Part shown: positions 1 to 12,212 of the stretch, piece after piece
Position numbering within the stretch: the first letter of the stretch is position 1
How the letters are laid out: each line of letters begins with the position of its first letter
From: Okapia johnstoni
Lineage: Eukaryota; Chordata; Mammalia; Artiodactyla; Giraffidae
Reading direction: 5' to 3'
DNA length: 64,000 bases
Assembly (NCBI GenBank): GCA_024291935.2
Contig: CM044305.1
Location: forward strand, 93,364,397-93,428,396
The notes under the pieces: generated by a model
The model's input: the letters and a program-made list of their open reading frames with translations, nothing else
Database searches by the model: none
Told to the model about the DNA's origin: nothing
Program-made: the position numbers and the translations under genes

Positions 1-1065
1 ATGCTAAAGCCTTTGACTCTGTGGATCACAACAAACTGTGCAAAATTCTTAAAAGGATGGGAGTACTAGACCACCTTATCTGTCTCCTCAGAAGCCTGTA
101 TGCAGTACGAGAAGCAACAGTTAGAAATGGACATGGAACAACTGACTGGTTCAAAACTGCAAAAGGAGTACAACAAGGCTGTATATTGTCATCCTGCTTA
201 TTTAACTTACATGCAGAATACATCATGTGAAATGCTGGGCTGAATGAATCACAAGCTGGAATCAAGATTTCTGGGAGAAATATCAGCAGTCTCAGATATG
301 CAGATGATACCACTCTAATGGCAGAAAGTGAGGAGGAACTAAAGAACCTCTTGATGATGGTGAAAGAAGAGAGTGAAAAAGTTGGCTTGCAACTCAACAT
401 TATAAATACTAAGATCATGGCATCCAGTCCCATAACCTCATGGCAAATAAATGAGGAAAAATGGAAACTGGCAGATTTTATTTTCTTGGGCTACAAAATC
501 ACTGCAGACAGTAACTGCAGTCATGAAATTAAGACACTTGCTCCTTGGAAGAAAAGCTATGACAAACCTAGAGAGTATACTAAAAAGCCGAGATATCACT
601 TTGCCTACAAAGATATATATATTATCAAAGCTATAGTTTTTCCAGTAGTCATGTATGGATGTGAGAGTTGGACTACAAAGAATGCTGAGCACTGAAGAAT
701 TGATGCTTTTGAACTTTGGTGTTGGAGAAGACTTGAGAGTTGCTTGGACTGCAAGGAGATCCAACCAGTCAATTCTAAAGGAAATCAACTCCGAATATTC
801 ATTGGAAGGACTGATGCTGAAGCTGAAGCTCCAATACTTTGGCCACCTGATGAACTGACTCATTGGAAAAGACCCGGATGCTGGGAAAGATTGAAGGTAG
901 GAGAAGAGGACGACAGAAGGTGAGATGCTTAGGTAGCATCACCGACTCAATGGATGTGAATTTGAGCAAACACTGAGAGACAGTGGAGGACAAAGGAGCC
1001 TGGAGTGCTGCAGTCCATGGGGTTACAAAGAGTTGGACATGACTCAGTGAATGAACAACAACAAA
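1..1065 (+). mobile_element. BovB (RTE) LINE, 5'-truncated and decayed
   Basis: This is the C-terminal half of a BovB reverse transcriptase plus its 3' end. Reading starts at an AKAFD/DHNKL stretch of the RT palm. The catalytic YADD motif is visible at 297-308, and the later KSRDITLPTK-like and ARRSNQS-like blocks follow. The frame is broken several times: there is a stop near 230, frameshifts between the pieces at 318-695 and 655-858, and further stops after 860. The copy is dead. The 5' side is cut by the window edge. The element ends near 1065 in the usual GACTCAGTGAATGAACAAC-like tail. It lies in the ARHGEF6 intron region, antisense to the gene. Confidence 0.9.
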
Positions 1066-1179
1066 AACTGAGAGGAGGCTGGTCCTCTTAATTAAGAGCA
1101 ACAAGCTACACAAGAGGCCAGCTCGGTTGCTAGAGAGAACCAGGGAAAGAGACAACTAAGGAGGGCCAGAAGAAACTTC

Positions 1180-1880
1180 AAACATTGGTCTCAAAAAACT
1201 ATCCCTAGAATGAGATCCCAGAAATAATCCCAGATACCTATGGTCAATTAATCTTCGACAAAGGATGCAAGAGTATAAAATGGAGAAAAGACAGTCTCTG
1301 CAGCAAATGGTATGGGAAAGCTGGATAGCCACATGGAAATCAATGAAGTTAGAACACTCCCTTACACCATACCCCAAAATAAGTCAATATGGCTTAAAGA
1401 CTTAAACATAATACAGGACACCATAAAACTCCTAGAAGAGGACATAGGCAAAACATTCTCGGACATAAATTGTACCAATGTTTTCTTAGGTCAATCTCCA
1501 AAGGCAATAGAAATAAAAGCAAAAATAAACAAATGTGACCTAACCAAACTTTTAAGCTTTTGAACAGCAGAGGAAACCATTAACAAAAAGAAAAGACAAC
1601 CCACAGAATGGGAGAAAATGTTTGCAAACCATGTGACTGGCAAGGGCTTAATTTCCAAAATATGCAAACAGCTCATACAACTCTATATCAAAAAAACTAT
1701 CCAATCCAAAAATGGATTTGACATTTTTGTCAAATAAGTAGACATTTCTAAGTAGACATTTATCTAAAAAAGACATACAGATGGCCAATAAGCACATGAA
1801 AAGATGCTCAACATCACTAATTATTAGAGGAATGCAAAACAAAACTAAAATGGGGTATCACCTCACACAAATGGAAAATA
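1180..1880 (+). mobile_element. L1 fragment, end of ORF2
   Basis: The six-frame reading shows typical C-terminal L1 ORF2 phrases in order: INLRQRMQEYK, KTFSDIN, FLGQSPKAIEIKAKI, a degenerate WEKM stretch, then [12 protein letters not shown] near 1780. Stops and small indels break the frame. It is an old non-functional copy. Confidence 0.8.
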
Positions 1881-3135
1881 ACAAATACTATACATGTATC
1901 CTCACTCCTCTTTCTTCTCTTAGTTTCATTAATAGACAGAAAATTATTATACTAATAATTATGGGAATGTATTATTGGGTTTATAACATATAGACATGGT
2001 ATATATAACAAAAGTAGCACAAAAAGGAAAGTAGCACAAAGAGAAAAAGAAAGGGAAGTAGAAATAGAGCTACACTAGGAGCAATGTTTTTATATCTCCT
2101 CAGAATTAAGTTGCTGTTAATATGAAGCAGATTCAGGCAAGATGTATATGGAAAGCCTCAAAGCAAACACTAAAAAAATAATTTCTGGGGTGAGAGAAGA
2201 GATTGACTCAGGTGGGCATGAGGGATCTGCTGTGACAGAAATGATTTTGAATTGTGGTGATGGTTGTACAACTCTATACATTTACTAAATATAAGTTAAG
2301 CAAACTGGTTAAAAAACAAAATAATTCAAACAACCATTAAAGGAAATTGGGTTTCAGCTCTGACATCCAAAGAGCTTAGAAGTTATCATTACCATTCTCA
2401 CAACAAGAAAAACACCGAACAAACTGAAAATCAATTACTTTTCTTAGATCCACTGAGAATTGAGATCACAGGGAAAGCCACCAGCCCAAAATCTAGAAAG
2501 ACAGTCAAACACAAAGAATTAAAACCAAGATCAACTTCCCTGAGGAGAAGCCACTGGAGCCAATACCTGGTAGAACCACTCAAATGGTACTTTTTATACA
2601 CTGCAAGAGTCTGAGCATGGACTAGCTTGACAATTAAAAATTCCCGAGGATCCAGTCTTGGGGAGCCCAAAACTTTTGTGTGTTTTGTATCCATTAACTC
2701 AAGCAGGCTCTTGTAGAGAAAATCAGAGAAAAATCCCTTTGTGTTTCAGAGAAGGGGAGAGAAAAGTGACCATACTGAAATGCTCCCAGAACATTCTCTG
2801 TAACAAAGGCTTGCTCTCCAAAGGAAACTATGTTATCAAAGACTTATCTGACCTTCTCTCATCTTCCTCTCATAAATAAGAAGAGAAAAAAAGTTTAAGA
2901 AACACTTCTACAGATCAGAGGTCAGGGACACTGGTCCATTAAATAAGTGAAATTTATCCATAATATTATAGAATGCATCCCCTCCATTACACCTTATACC
3001 AAATCAATATGGTTCCAATATAACAATGGTGGATTACAGCTGAGAGAGCTGCAAGATATAGACTGTATTAAGAAATTCTTAAGAAACACAAAGATACAGA
3101 GGGAGGGGAAAAAACAAAGAAACTAGAAAGCCTCT
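1881..3135. other. AT-rich stretch with weak L1-like pieces
   Basis: About 2200-2300 contains a TGGTGATGGTTGTACAACTC phrase typical of L1M 3' UTRs. The remainder (1881-2150 and 2350-3135) shows no coding pattern or family that I can name. Small open frames here have no recognisable domain. Confidence 0.4.
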
Positions 3136-3810
3136 AGTACTCACAGAAAGCACAAGCAAAAGAAGAAAAAATAAATAAGTGGGACTATATCAAACTCAAA
3201 AACTTCTGCACAAGTAAAGGAAACTACCAGTAAAAAGAAAGGAAACCTATGGAATATGACTGTCATAATCCTATAAGGGGCAATATTCATAATATATAAA
3301 GAACTAAACTCAATAGCAAAAAAAAAGAGCCAAACAATCTGATTTAAAAATGGGTTGAAGAACTGAAAAGACATTTTTCCAAAGAAAACATACAAATGAC
3401 CAACAGGTACACAAAAAGGTGCTCAGTATCACAAATCATCAGGGAAATACAAATCAAAACAACAATCAAATACTGCTCATGCCTACTAGGATGGCTATTA
3501 TCAAAAAGACAAGAGATGACAAGTGTTGGAAAGGACGTGGAAGAAAGGGAACCCTTGTTCACTATTGGTGGGAATGTAAAGTGGTGCAGCTACTACGTAA
3601 AACAGTATAGGACTTCCTCAAAAAATTAAAAATATATCTACCATATGACCCAGCAATTTCACTCCTGGGTATATATCCAAAAACAAAACAAAACAAAAAA
3701 ACTCAACTTAGAAAAGATACATTCACCCCAGTATAGCAGCACTATTTACAATGGCCAAAATATGAAAACAACCTGAGTTTTCATGGGTAGGTGAATGGAT
3801 AAAGAAGCTG

Positions 3811-3828
3811 TTATATATATATATAACA
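3811..3828. repeat. Perfect AT-rich palindrome
   Basis: GTTATATATATATATAAC reads the same on both strands. It immediately precedes the inverted L1 patch. Confidence 0.8.
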
Positions 3829-3881
3829 TTTCAGCCCATTTTAAAATCAGATTGTTTGGCTCTTTTTTTGCTATTGAGTTC

Positions 3882-3887
<6 letters not shown>
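3828..3887 (-). mobile_element. Short inverted L1 ORF2 patch
   Basis: About 60 bases here are the reverse complement, with few differences, of the L1 stretch at about 3301-3355. The shared block reads AACTCAATAGCAAAAAAA, then GAGCCAAACAATCTGATTT. The surrounding L1 is in plus orientation, so this is an inverted scrap inside it. Confidence 0.75.

Positions 3888-3926
<39 letters not shown>
3886..3926. repeat. (CA)n microsatellite
   Basis: About 20 uninterrupted AC units, followed by an ATATGTGTATATGTAC-like degenerate edge. Confidence 0.95.
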
Positions 3927-3929
<3 letters not shown>

Positions 3930-4209
3930 GTGTATATGTACAATAATCAGCCATGAGAATAAGAAATCCTGCCATATGCAACAACACGGATGGACATTAA
4001 GGCCATAATGTTAAAGTGAAATAAACCAGACAGAAAAAAATACTGTATGGTATCACTTACATGGGAATCTAAATAAAAGTCAAGCTCAAAAAGAGAGAGA
4101 CAGAGAGAGAGAAACTTCTCATATATAATAGAATTCCCATAAGACTATTAGCAGGTCTCTCAGCAGAATCTTTGCAGGTCAGAAGGGAGAGGGATGATAT
4201 ATTGAAAGT

Positions 4210-4460
4210 TTTTTTAATTAACTTAATTTTTAATTGAAGGATAATTGCTTTACAGAATTTAGTCACTAAGTTATGTCTGACTCTTGTGACCCCATGGACT
4301 GTAGCCTGCCAGGCTCCTCTGTCCATGAGATTTCTCAGGCAAGAATACTGGAGTGGGTTGCCATTTCCTTCTTCAGGGGATCTTTCTGACCCAGGGACTG
4401 AACCTGCATCTTCTGCATTGCAGGTCGATTTTTTTACTGCTGAGCCACCAGTGAAGCCCT
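4210..4460 (-). mobile_element. Chimeric insertion: Bov-tA SINE joined to L1 3' tail
   Basis: On the minus strand the insertion starts with a Bov-tA head (about 4460 down to 4262). It then passes directly into a 40-50 base L1 3' end (about 4258-4222, the AATTGAAGGATAATTGC type) and an A-rich tail. The whole unit is flanked by the direct repeat ATATTGAAAGT at 4199-4209 and 4461-4471. The host L1 continues uninterrupted on the other side. Confidence 0.8.
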
Positions 4461-6212
4461 ATATTGAAAGTACTAAGAAAAATACTGCCAAGCAATAATA
4501 TAATATCTGGCATTATTATCCTTCATAAACAAAGGAGAAATAAAGACTTTCCCACATAAACAAAAGCTGGGGACTGTATCACCATTAGATCTGCCTTTAC
4601 AAGAAATTCTAAAGAGAGTCCTTTAAGTTGAAATTAAAAGACACTAAACAGCAATACAATAGCGTTCTTATTTATAAAGTCACTGGTAAAGTTAAATATA
4701 TAAACAAATACAGAATACTACAATACTGTTAGCTATAGTACATAACTTGCTTTAATTCTTGCACAGAAATTAAGAGATAAAAAGATGCTAATGGATATAC
4801 AATGCAAAAAGATGTTTCTTGTGACATCAATAACATAAAGTGGAGGGGAAGTAAAGTGTAGAGTTGTGTGTGTAAGTCAAGTTTTTATCAACTTAAAAGA
4901 GATTGTTTTACAATCTCTTTTTTTTTACAAGAGATTGTAATAGTGATCATAAAGAAAATGCCTATAGATGATACACAAAAGAAAATGAGAAAGGCATCAA
5001 AACATGTCACTACACAAAATAACATGAAGCAAGACACCAGGAGACAAAGAAAGCTGCAAGATAGACAGAAAACAATGAACAAAATGGCAACAGTAAGTCC
5101 TTCCTTTTCAATAAGTACTTTAAATTTAATGGATTAAAGTCCTCAATTAAAAGATATAGAATGGCTGAATGGATTTTTTTTAAGACCCAAATATATTCTG
5201 TCTAAAAAAAACTCACTTTATTTTTAAAGACAAACTCAGGCTGAAAGCAAAGAGATGGAAAAAGACATTTCATGCAAATAGTAACCAAAAGAGCACAAGG
5301 GTGGCCACATTTATATCAGACAAAAATAGACTTGATATCAAAAGCTGTCAAAAGAGACAAAGAAGGACAAAGAAGTGTCACAGTAAAACGATTAACTAAC
5401 CAAGAAGATATAACAATTAAAATATGTATATATGCAAACTACATCAGAGCACACAAATATATAAAGCAAATATGAACAGACTAAAAGGAGATATAGATAG
5501 CGACACAATAATACCAGAGAAATTTAATGTTGCATTATCAATAATGGATATAACATCCAGATAAAAAATAATGACCTGAAAAATGTTCATAGATCATATA
5601 GACCTAGCAAACATATACATATCAATCTGCCCAACAGACCAGCATATGCATTCTTTTAGTGCACAGAGACCATTTTCTAGGTTAGGTTATATATTATGTT
5701 ACAAAACAAAACTTAACTTAAAAAATACTGAAATCATACCAAGTATCCTTTCTGATTCCAACAGAATGAAACTAGAAATTAATAGAAAACTGGAAAATCC
5801 CAAAATACGTGGAAATTAAACAACTCACTCTTGAAAAACCAAGGGCCAAAGAAGAAATCAAAAGGGAAATTAGAAAATATCTTCAGACTAATTATAATAA
5901 AAATACAACATGTCAAAACTTACAGAATGCAACAAAACAATTCTAAAAGGAAGTTTATAGTTATAAATGCCTATATTAAAAAGAAGAAAGAGCTCAAACA
6001 ATCTGACTTTACACCTTAAGGAGCTAGCAAAAAGAACAACAAACTAGGTCCAAAGTTAGCAGAAGGAAAGAAATAATAAAAATTAGAGCTGAAAAATAAA
6101 CAAAATTGACCTTTAGTAGACTATGGAAAAAGACTCAAATAAATAAAAACAAAAATTAAATAAGAGACATTACAACTAATGCCATGAAAATAAAAAGGAT
6201 CATAAGAGACTA

Positions 6213-6510
6213 CAGGCATACCTCTTTTTATTGCACTTCACTTTATTGTGCTTCACATAGATCTTTTTTTCACAAATTGAAAGTTTGTGGCAACGCTGTG
6301 TCAAGCAAATCTATCAGCACCATTTTTCCTACAGCATTATTTTTAAGTTGATATATGCACATTTTAAAACATGTTAATGCATGCTTAATAGCCTATAGTA
6401 TAGTGTAAACAACTTTTATATGCATTAGGAAACAAAAAAATTTCAGGTGAGTTGATTTATTGCAGTGGCCTGGACAAAACCTGCAATATCTCCAAGATAT
6501 GTCTATTCTA
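6213..6510 (+). mobile_element. Tigger-family DNA transposon (non-autonomous)
   Basis: The left terminal repeat reads CAGGCATACCTC, the Tigger signature. Typical internal phrases follow (TTATTGCACTTCACTTTATT, TTGTGGCAACGCTG) and a decayed right end (ATATCTCCAAGATATGTC). It is flanked by TA on both sides (6211-6212 and about 6509-6510). The host L1 reads through cleanly from GAGACTA to TGAACAATTATA. No transposase coding remains. Confidence 0.85.
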
Positions 6511-8620
6511 TGAACAATTATAAACTAACATACTGAATAACATAGAAGAAATAGACAAATTCCTGGAAACATACAACCTACCAAGACTGAATCATGAAAA
6601 ATAAAAAAAAAAATGAACACACCAATAATGAGTAAGAAGATTGAATTTGTAATCAAAAACCTCCCAACAAAGGAAAGCCCTGAATGCAATGGCTACACTG
6701 CTGAATTCTATCAAACATTTAAAAATGAATTAACACCAATCCTCCTCAAACTTTTTCCAAAAAATTAAAAATATAGGAACACTTTCAAACTAATTTTATG
6801 AGACCAGCATTACCCTGATGCCAGAGCCAGAGAAAGATACCACAACAAAAGAAAACTACAGAACAATATCCTGATGAATATAGGTACAAAAATCCTCAAC
6901 AAAATATTGGCAAACCAAATCTAATAGCACTTTTTAAAAGCACCAAACACCATGACCAAGTGGGAAATATCTTAGGATACAAGGATGAATTGACATACAA
7001 AAATCAATCAGTGTGATACACCACACTCAAGGGACAAAAGATAAAAATCACATGATAATCTCAAGAGATGCAGAAAAAGCACTGACAAAAATCCAGCATC
7101 CTTTCATAATTAAAAAAAAACCAAAACACTCAACTAATCACGAACAGAAGGAAATTGCCTCAACATAAGAAGGCAATAGATGAAAAGCACACAGCTAACA
7201 TACTCAATGGTGAAAAACAGAGCTTTTTCTCTAAGATCAGGAACAAGATGCCTACTTTGGTTACTTCTATTCACATAGTACTGGCTGTCCTAGCTAGACA
7301 GGCGAGAAAGAATAACAGAAGGTATCCAAATGAGAAAGGAAGAAGCAAAATGATCTCTGTTCACAGATGACATGATTTTATACTCAGAAAACCCTAAGAC
7401 GCCACAAAAAAAAAAAACTGGTAAAATTGATAAATGAATTCAGTAAAGTTGCAGTATTCAAAATTAACATACATAAATCAGTTGCATTTCTATACGTTAA
7501 CAATGAATTATCCAAAAAAAAAAAAAAAAGAGAGAGAGAAAGAAACAGAGTAAGAAAGAGGAAGGAAAAAAGAAAGTAAATAAATCTCATTCACAATATC
7601 ATCAAAAGAATACAATACTTAGGACTAAACATAACCAAAGAGACCAAAGACTTGTATGCTGAAAATTACAAAACACTGATGAAAAAATTAAAGAAGCAAC
7701 AAACAAATGTAAAGACATCTCATGTTCACAGATAAGAAGAAATCATTTTGTTAAAATGTCTAGACATCTAAAGTGATCTACTGATTCAATGTTATTTCTA
7801 TAAATTCTTAATGGCATTTTTTAGAGAAAAGGAAAAAAAATCCCCAAATTCATATGGAACCAAAATGGACCCCAAGTAACCAAAAGGATCTTGAGAAAGA
7901 ACAAAGCTGGGGACTTCACACTTCCTTGTTCCAAAACATATTACAAATCTACAGTATTTAAAACAGTATGATACTGGCACAAAAACAGACACTAGATCAA
8001 TGGAACAAATAAGAAAGCCCAGAAATAAATCTATGTATATATATTTAATTGATCTTTGTCCAGGATGCCAAGAATATATAACGAGAAAAAAGTGTTTTAA
8101 ACAAATGGTACTAGGAAAACTGAACATGCACATGAAAAAAAAAAGAAAGAAAGAAACTGGACCCTTACCTCATACCACACACAAAAATCAACTCAAAGTG
8201 GATTCAAGACTTAAACCTAAAACCTGAGACTGTAAAATTCCTAGAAGAAAACAGGAGAAATGCTTTACAACATTGGTCTTGGCAATGATTTCCAAGATTA
8301 CAGTTAACAAAAGGAAAAATAGGCAAGTGGAACTACATCAAACCAAAAGCCTTCTTCACAGCAAAGGAAACAATCGAGAAAATGAGAAGGCAATCTATAA
8401 AATAGGAAAAAAAATATTTGTAATTCATATATTTGATAAAGGGGTAACCTCCAAAACAAATAAGGAACTTCTACAACTCAATAGTAAAAATACTAATAAC
8501 CCAATTTAGAAGTGGGCAAAGGACTTGAATAGATATTTTTCCTAAGAAGACATACAAATGGTACATGAAAAGATGTTCAATATCACTAATCCTTAGGGAA
8601 GTGCAAATCAGAACCATGAT

Positions 8621-8744
8621 GATATTTTATACTAACTATAAATGGAGTATAATCTTTAAAAATTTTGAATCACTATATTGTATACCTGTAACTTATCTTA
8701 ACATTATACAACTCTACTTCAATTAAAACATTACATGAGTATTT
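8621..8744 (+). mobile_element. L1 3'-end fragment
   Basis: It resembles the L1 3' end at 39690-39765: a block reading AACTATAAATGGAGTATAA, then CACTATATTGTATACCTG, then a terminal CTTCAATTAAAACA. It splits the older L1, which resumes near 8970. Confidence 0.6.
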
Positions 8745-8807
8745 ATTTGAGGAAAAGAGATACATGACCCTTACTACATAAGATTGTATACATTTAGGTA
8801 AAGAACT

Positions 8808-8941
8808 GGAGAAGGAAATGGCAACCCACTCCAGTATTCTTGCCTAGAGAATCCTGTGGACAGAGGAGCCTGGTGGACTGCCATCTATGGGGTCACACAG
8901 AGTTGGACACTACTAAAGCGACTTAGCAGCAGCAGCAGCAG
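8808..8941 (+). mobile_element. BovA SINE monomer (Bov-A2 type)
   Basis: It reads GGAGAAGGAAATGGCAACCC to GCGACTTAGCAGCAGCAGCA, the second unit of Bov-A2 with its CAG-repeat tail. An imperfect target repeat (AGGTAAA) is seen at about 8797 and 8940. Confidence 0.85.
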
Positions 8942-9039
8942 GTAAATAACTACAGAAACACACACAGAGATACACAAACAATGAGACATTCCTTCACATC
9001 TGATTAGGATGGTCATTATCAAAAAAGAAAGAAAAAGGA

Positions 9040-9345
9040 CTTCTCTGGTGGTGCAGTGGATGAGAGTTCACCTGCCAGTGTGGGGGACATGGGTTTGATC
9101 TCTTGTCCAGGAGTATTGCACATGCCGCAAAGCAACTGGGCACCATAAGCACCACAACTACTGAGTCTATGTTCTAGAGCTTGTGCGCTGCAACTCTTGA
9201 AGCCCATGTGCCTACAGCCTGTGCTCCACAAGAGAAGCCACCCCTATGAGAACTAGACAGTAGCCCCTGCTCGCCGCAACTAGAGAAGGCCCTCGCAAAG
9301 CAATGAAGACCCAGTGCAGCCAAAAATAAATAAGTAATTAAAATC
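9040..9345 (+). mobile_element. CHR-type SINE (tRNA-Glu derived), long form
   Basis: The head reads GGACTTCTCTGGTGGTGCAG with A-box and B-box-like spacing. A longer body contains CAATGAAGACCCAGTGCAGC, followed by an A-rich tail. AAGAAAGA-rich sequence on both sides may be a target duplication within the host L1. Confidence 0.8.
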
Positions 9346-10048
9346 CAGAAAGAAAGAAAGACAAATGTTGGCAAAGACGTGAAGAAACTGGAATCTTTGT
9401 GCACTGTTGGTGGGAATATAAATCGGTGCAGCCACAGTGGAAAATAGTATGGAAATTCCTCAAAACACGAAAAATAGAACTACTATTTAATCCAGCAATC
9501 CAACTTCTGGGTATTTATCCAAATAAATTGAAATAAGAATCTCAAAGAGACATTTGCATTCCCATGTTTGCTGAGGCATTATTTACAATAGCCAAGTTGT
9601 GAAAACAACCTAAATGTCTATTGATGATGAATGGATAAAGAAATGTAATATGTACATGCCTATCTCTTTAAACAGAAGGAAATACTGTCATATGTGAAAA
9701 TATAAATAAACTTTGAGAACATTATGCTAAGTGAAATAAGTCAGTCACAGAAACACGTTACATGATTCCATTTATATAAGGTATCTACATTAGTCAAACT
9801 CATAGAAGCAAGAAGTAAAATGGTAATTTCCAGGAGCTGGGGTAAGGGGAAAGTGGGGAGTTACTCTTCAATGGATATAAAGTTTCAGTTACAAAAGATG
9901 AAAAAGTTCTAGAGATCTGCTGTACAAAACTGTGCTTATAATTAACAACGCTGTTCTGTACATTTAAAAAATTTGATAGGAGGATAGATATCATGTTATA
10001 CATTTGTTTGTTTGTTTTACCACAATAAAAATAGAAGGAAAAAAAGTG

Positions 10049-10398
10049 GAAGCAAAATTAAAACTTTCTCAGGTAAACAAAAACTGAGGGAAATTGTCAC
10101 CAGTAAATTTTCTATCAAATATTTTTAAGAGAAGTATTTCAGAGAGAAGGAAACTTGGATCTACATAAAAAAAGAAGAGTGTCAGAAAATAAATACAGGT
10201 AAAATAAAATCTTTTTTTCTTATTTTTAACATAACTGTTCAAAGTAATAATAGCAACAATATATTGAGTAATTCTACATTATGAATAAATGAAATGAAAG
10301 AGGACAATAAGAGATGAGGGGGAAGAACTGATAATACTCCAAGTTACTACTCATGAAATGGTAAGTGTTATGTGAAAGTGCTGTTAGAGTAGTTGTAA
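10049..10398 (+). mobile_element. L1M fragment upstream of ORF2 (left part)
   Basis: It contains the AACTTTCTCAGGTAAACAAA and TTTCAGAGAGAAGGAAAC blocks typical of the old L1 region before ORF2. The element resumes after the BovB at 11425. Confidence 0.7.
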
Positions 10399-11420
10399 AT
10401 ACCAGAACATCTGACCTGTCTCTTGAGAAACCTGTATGCAGGTCAGGAAGCAACAGTTAGAACTGGACATGGAACAACAAACTGGTTCCAAATAGGAAAA
10501 GGAGTACGTTAAGGCTGTATATTGTCACCCTGCTTATTTAACTTATATGCAGAGTACATCATGAGAAACGCTGGGCTGGATGAAATACAAGCTGGAATCA
10601 AGATTGCCGGGAGAAATATCAATAACCTCAGATATGCAGATGACACCACCCTTATGGCAGAAAGTGAAGAAGAACTAAGGAGCCTCTTGATGAAAATGAA
10701 AGAGGAGAGTGAAAAGTTGGCTTAAAGCTCAACATTCAGAGAAGTAAGATCATGGCATCTGGTCCAATCACTTCATGGGAAGTAGATGGGGAAACAGTGG
10801 AAACAGTGTCAGACTTTATTTTTTTGGGCTCCAAAATCACTGCAGATGGTGATTGCAGCCATGAAATTAAAAGACGCTTACTCCTTGGAAGGAAGGTTAT
10901 GACCAACCTAGATAGCATATTTAAAAGCAGAGACATTACTTTGCCAACAAAGGTCCGTCTAGTCAAGGCTATGGTTTTTCCAGTGGTCATGTGTGGATGT
11001 GAGAGTTGGACGGTGAAGAAAGCTGAGCGCTGAAGAATTGATGTTTTTGAACTGTGGTGTTGGAGAAGACTCTTGAGAGTCCCTTGGACTGCAAGGAGAT
11101 CCAACCAGTCCATCCTAAAGGAGATCAGTCCTGGGTGTTCATTGGAAGGACTGATGTTGAAGCTGAAACTACAATACTTTGGCCACCTCATGCGAAGAGT
11201 TGACTCATTGGAAAAGACCCTGATGCTGGGAAGGATTGGGGGCGGGAGGAGAAGGGGACGACAGAGGATGAGATGGCTGGATGGCATCACCGACTCGATG
11301 GATATGAGTTTGGGTAAACTCCGGGAGTTGGTGATGGACGGGGAGGCCTGGCGTGCTGCGATTCATGGGGTCGCAAAGAGTTGGACACGACTGAGAGACT
11401 GAACTGAACTGAACTGAAAT
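10399..11420 (+). mobile_element. BovB LINE, 5'-truncated, relatively young
   Basis: The RT C-terminal half is well preserved. YADD lies at 10633-10644, and long frames run 10522-10725, 10752-11033 and 11073-11402. Only two defects separate these frames: a frameshift near 10725-10750 and a TGA at about 11031, where other copies carry an arginine codon (consistent with CpG decay). The 3' end is the classical GAACTGAACTGAACTGAA repeat at 11401-11418. It inserted into the L1 described on both sides. Confidence 0.92.
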
Positions 11421-11424
11421 GGAT

Positions 11425-12212
11425 ATTTCAGCTCTAGGGAAATCACTAAAATTCTTCCTAAAAGAGAAGAGAAAATGAAATCATACAAAATGTTTAACTA
11501 AAACCAGAGAAGGTAGTACAAGGGGGATAGCAAAGAAAGAACAAGTGCAATGAATAGAAAACAGTTACAACATTTTAGATATTAAAACAACTATAATAAT
11601 AATCACTTTAAATATGAATGGTCTAAATATGCCAGTTAAAAGAGACTCGCAAAGTGGATTAAAAAATAAGACTCAATTATATATTGTCTACAAGACACAG
11701 ATTAAAAGCAAAGGAATGGAAAAAGACATATTAACAGTAATCAAAAGATAGCTGGACTAGCTATGTTAATTTCAGAAAAAGCTGATTATCAGAACATGGA
11801 AAATTATCAGGGATAAAGAGAGAGAATCATATGAAGATAAAGGGGCCATCTCTCCAACGAGATAAAGCAATCCTTAACACAAATGCATCTAACAAAAAAC
11901 ATCAAAACACTTGAGGGAAAAGAAAGTGATAGACTGGAAGGAGAAATAGATGGCTCCACTATTGTAATCCACCCCTCTATCAGTATCAGTAAATTCAGCA
12001 GGTCAAAAATTGATAAGGATGTAATTGAAAAGAATAGTATCATTCATCTAGTTGATCTAACCAACATTTATTGAAAAATTGATTCAACAACAGCAAATAC
12101 AAATTCTTAAGTTCTCATGAACATTCACAAAGATAGATCCAATTCTGGGGCATAAAATACAATGCAACAGATTTATAAGAAAAGAAATCAACAAATAGTG
12201 CTGGGACAATTG
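11425..12212 (+). mobile_element. L1M fragment, start of ORF2 (right part)
   Basis: This continues the L1 from 10049-10398 and includes the N-terminal ORF2 block TLNMNGLN-like (about 11600) and the RAGLAMLISEKA-like block (about 11750-11780). It is broken by stops. It ends where the next BovB starts. Confidence 0.75.

Larger units (their letters stand above)
3140..4090 (+). mobile_element. L1M fragment: ORF2 end plus 3' UTR
   Basis: The fragment starts in the ORF2 C-terminal coding part (SAQAKEE-like, then DYIKLKNFCTSKGN at about 3180). It runs through the old-L1 3' UTR, with the phrases for GGATGGCTATTATCAAAAAGACA near 3490, CCCAGCAATTTCACTCCTGGG near 3650 and GGTATCACTTACATG near 4050. It is interrupted at 3811-3926 by an AT palindrome, an inverted L1 scrap and a CA microsatellite. 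It ends in a GA-rich tail near 4105. Confidence 0.8.
4106..10048 (+). mobile_element. Long old L1M copy, repeatedly interrupted
   Basis: The element begins in the region upstream of ORF2 (about 4106-5100). It runs through the endonuclease and RT parts of ORF2 (about 5100-8600) and a 3' UTR that ends near 10048 at a CACAATAAAAATAG-like tail. ORF2 is recognisable by phrases such as LKRHR-like and IYANYIRAHKYIKQI (about 5420-5475), and the SFFSKIRNKM block near 7220. Stops and frameshifts are dense, so it is non-functional. Insertions are listed separately: a Bov-tA/L1 chimera at 4210-4460, Tigger at 6213-6510, an L1 3' end at 8621-8744, BovA at 8808-8941 and a CHR SINE at 9040-9345. Confidence 0.85.

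Noticed and set aside
8922..8941. CAG repeat as a possible expandable triplet tract
   Set aside because: It is the normal short tail of a Bov-A2-type SINE, only about five units.
10736..11290. 184-codon open frame on the minus strand
   Set aside because: Antisense shadow of the plus-strand BovB; not a gene.
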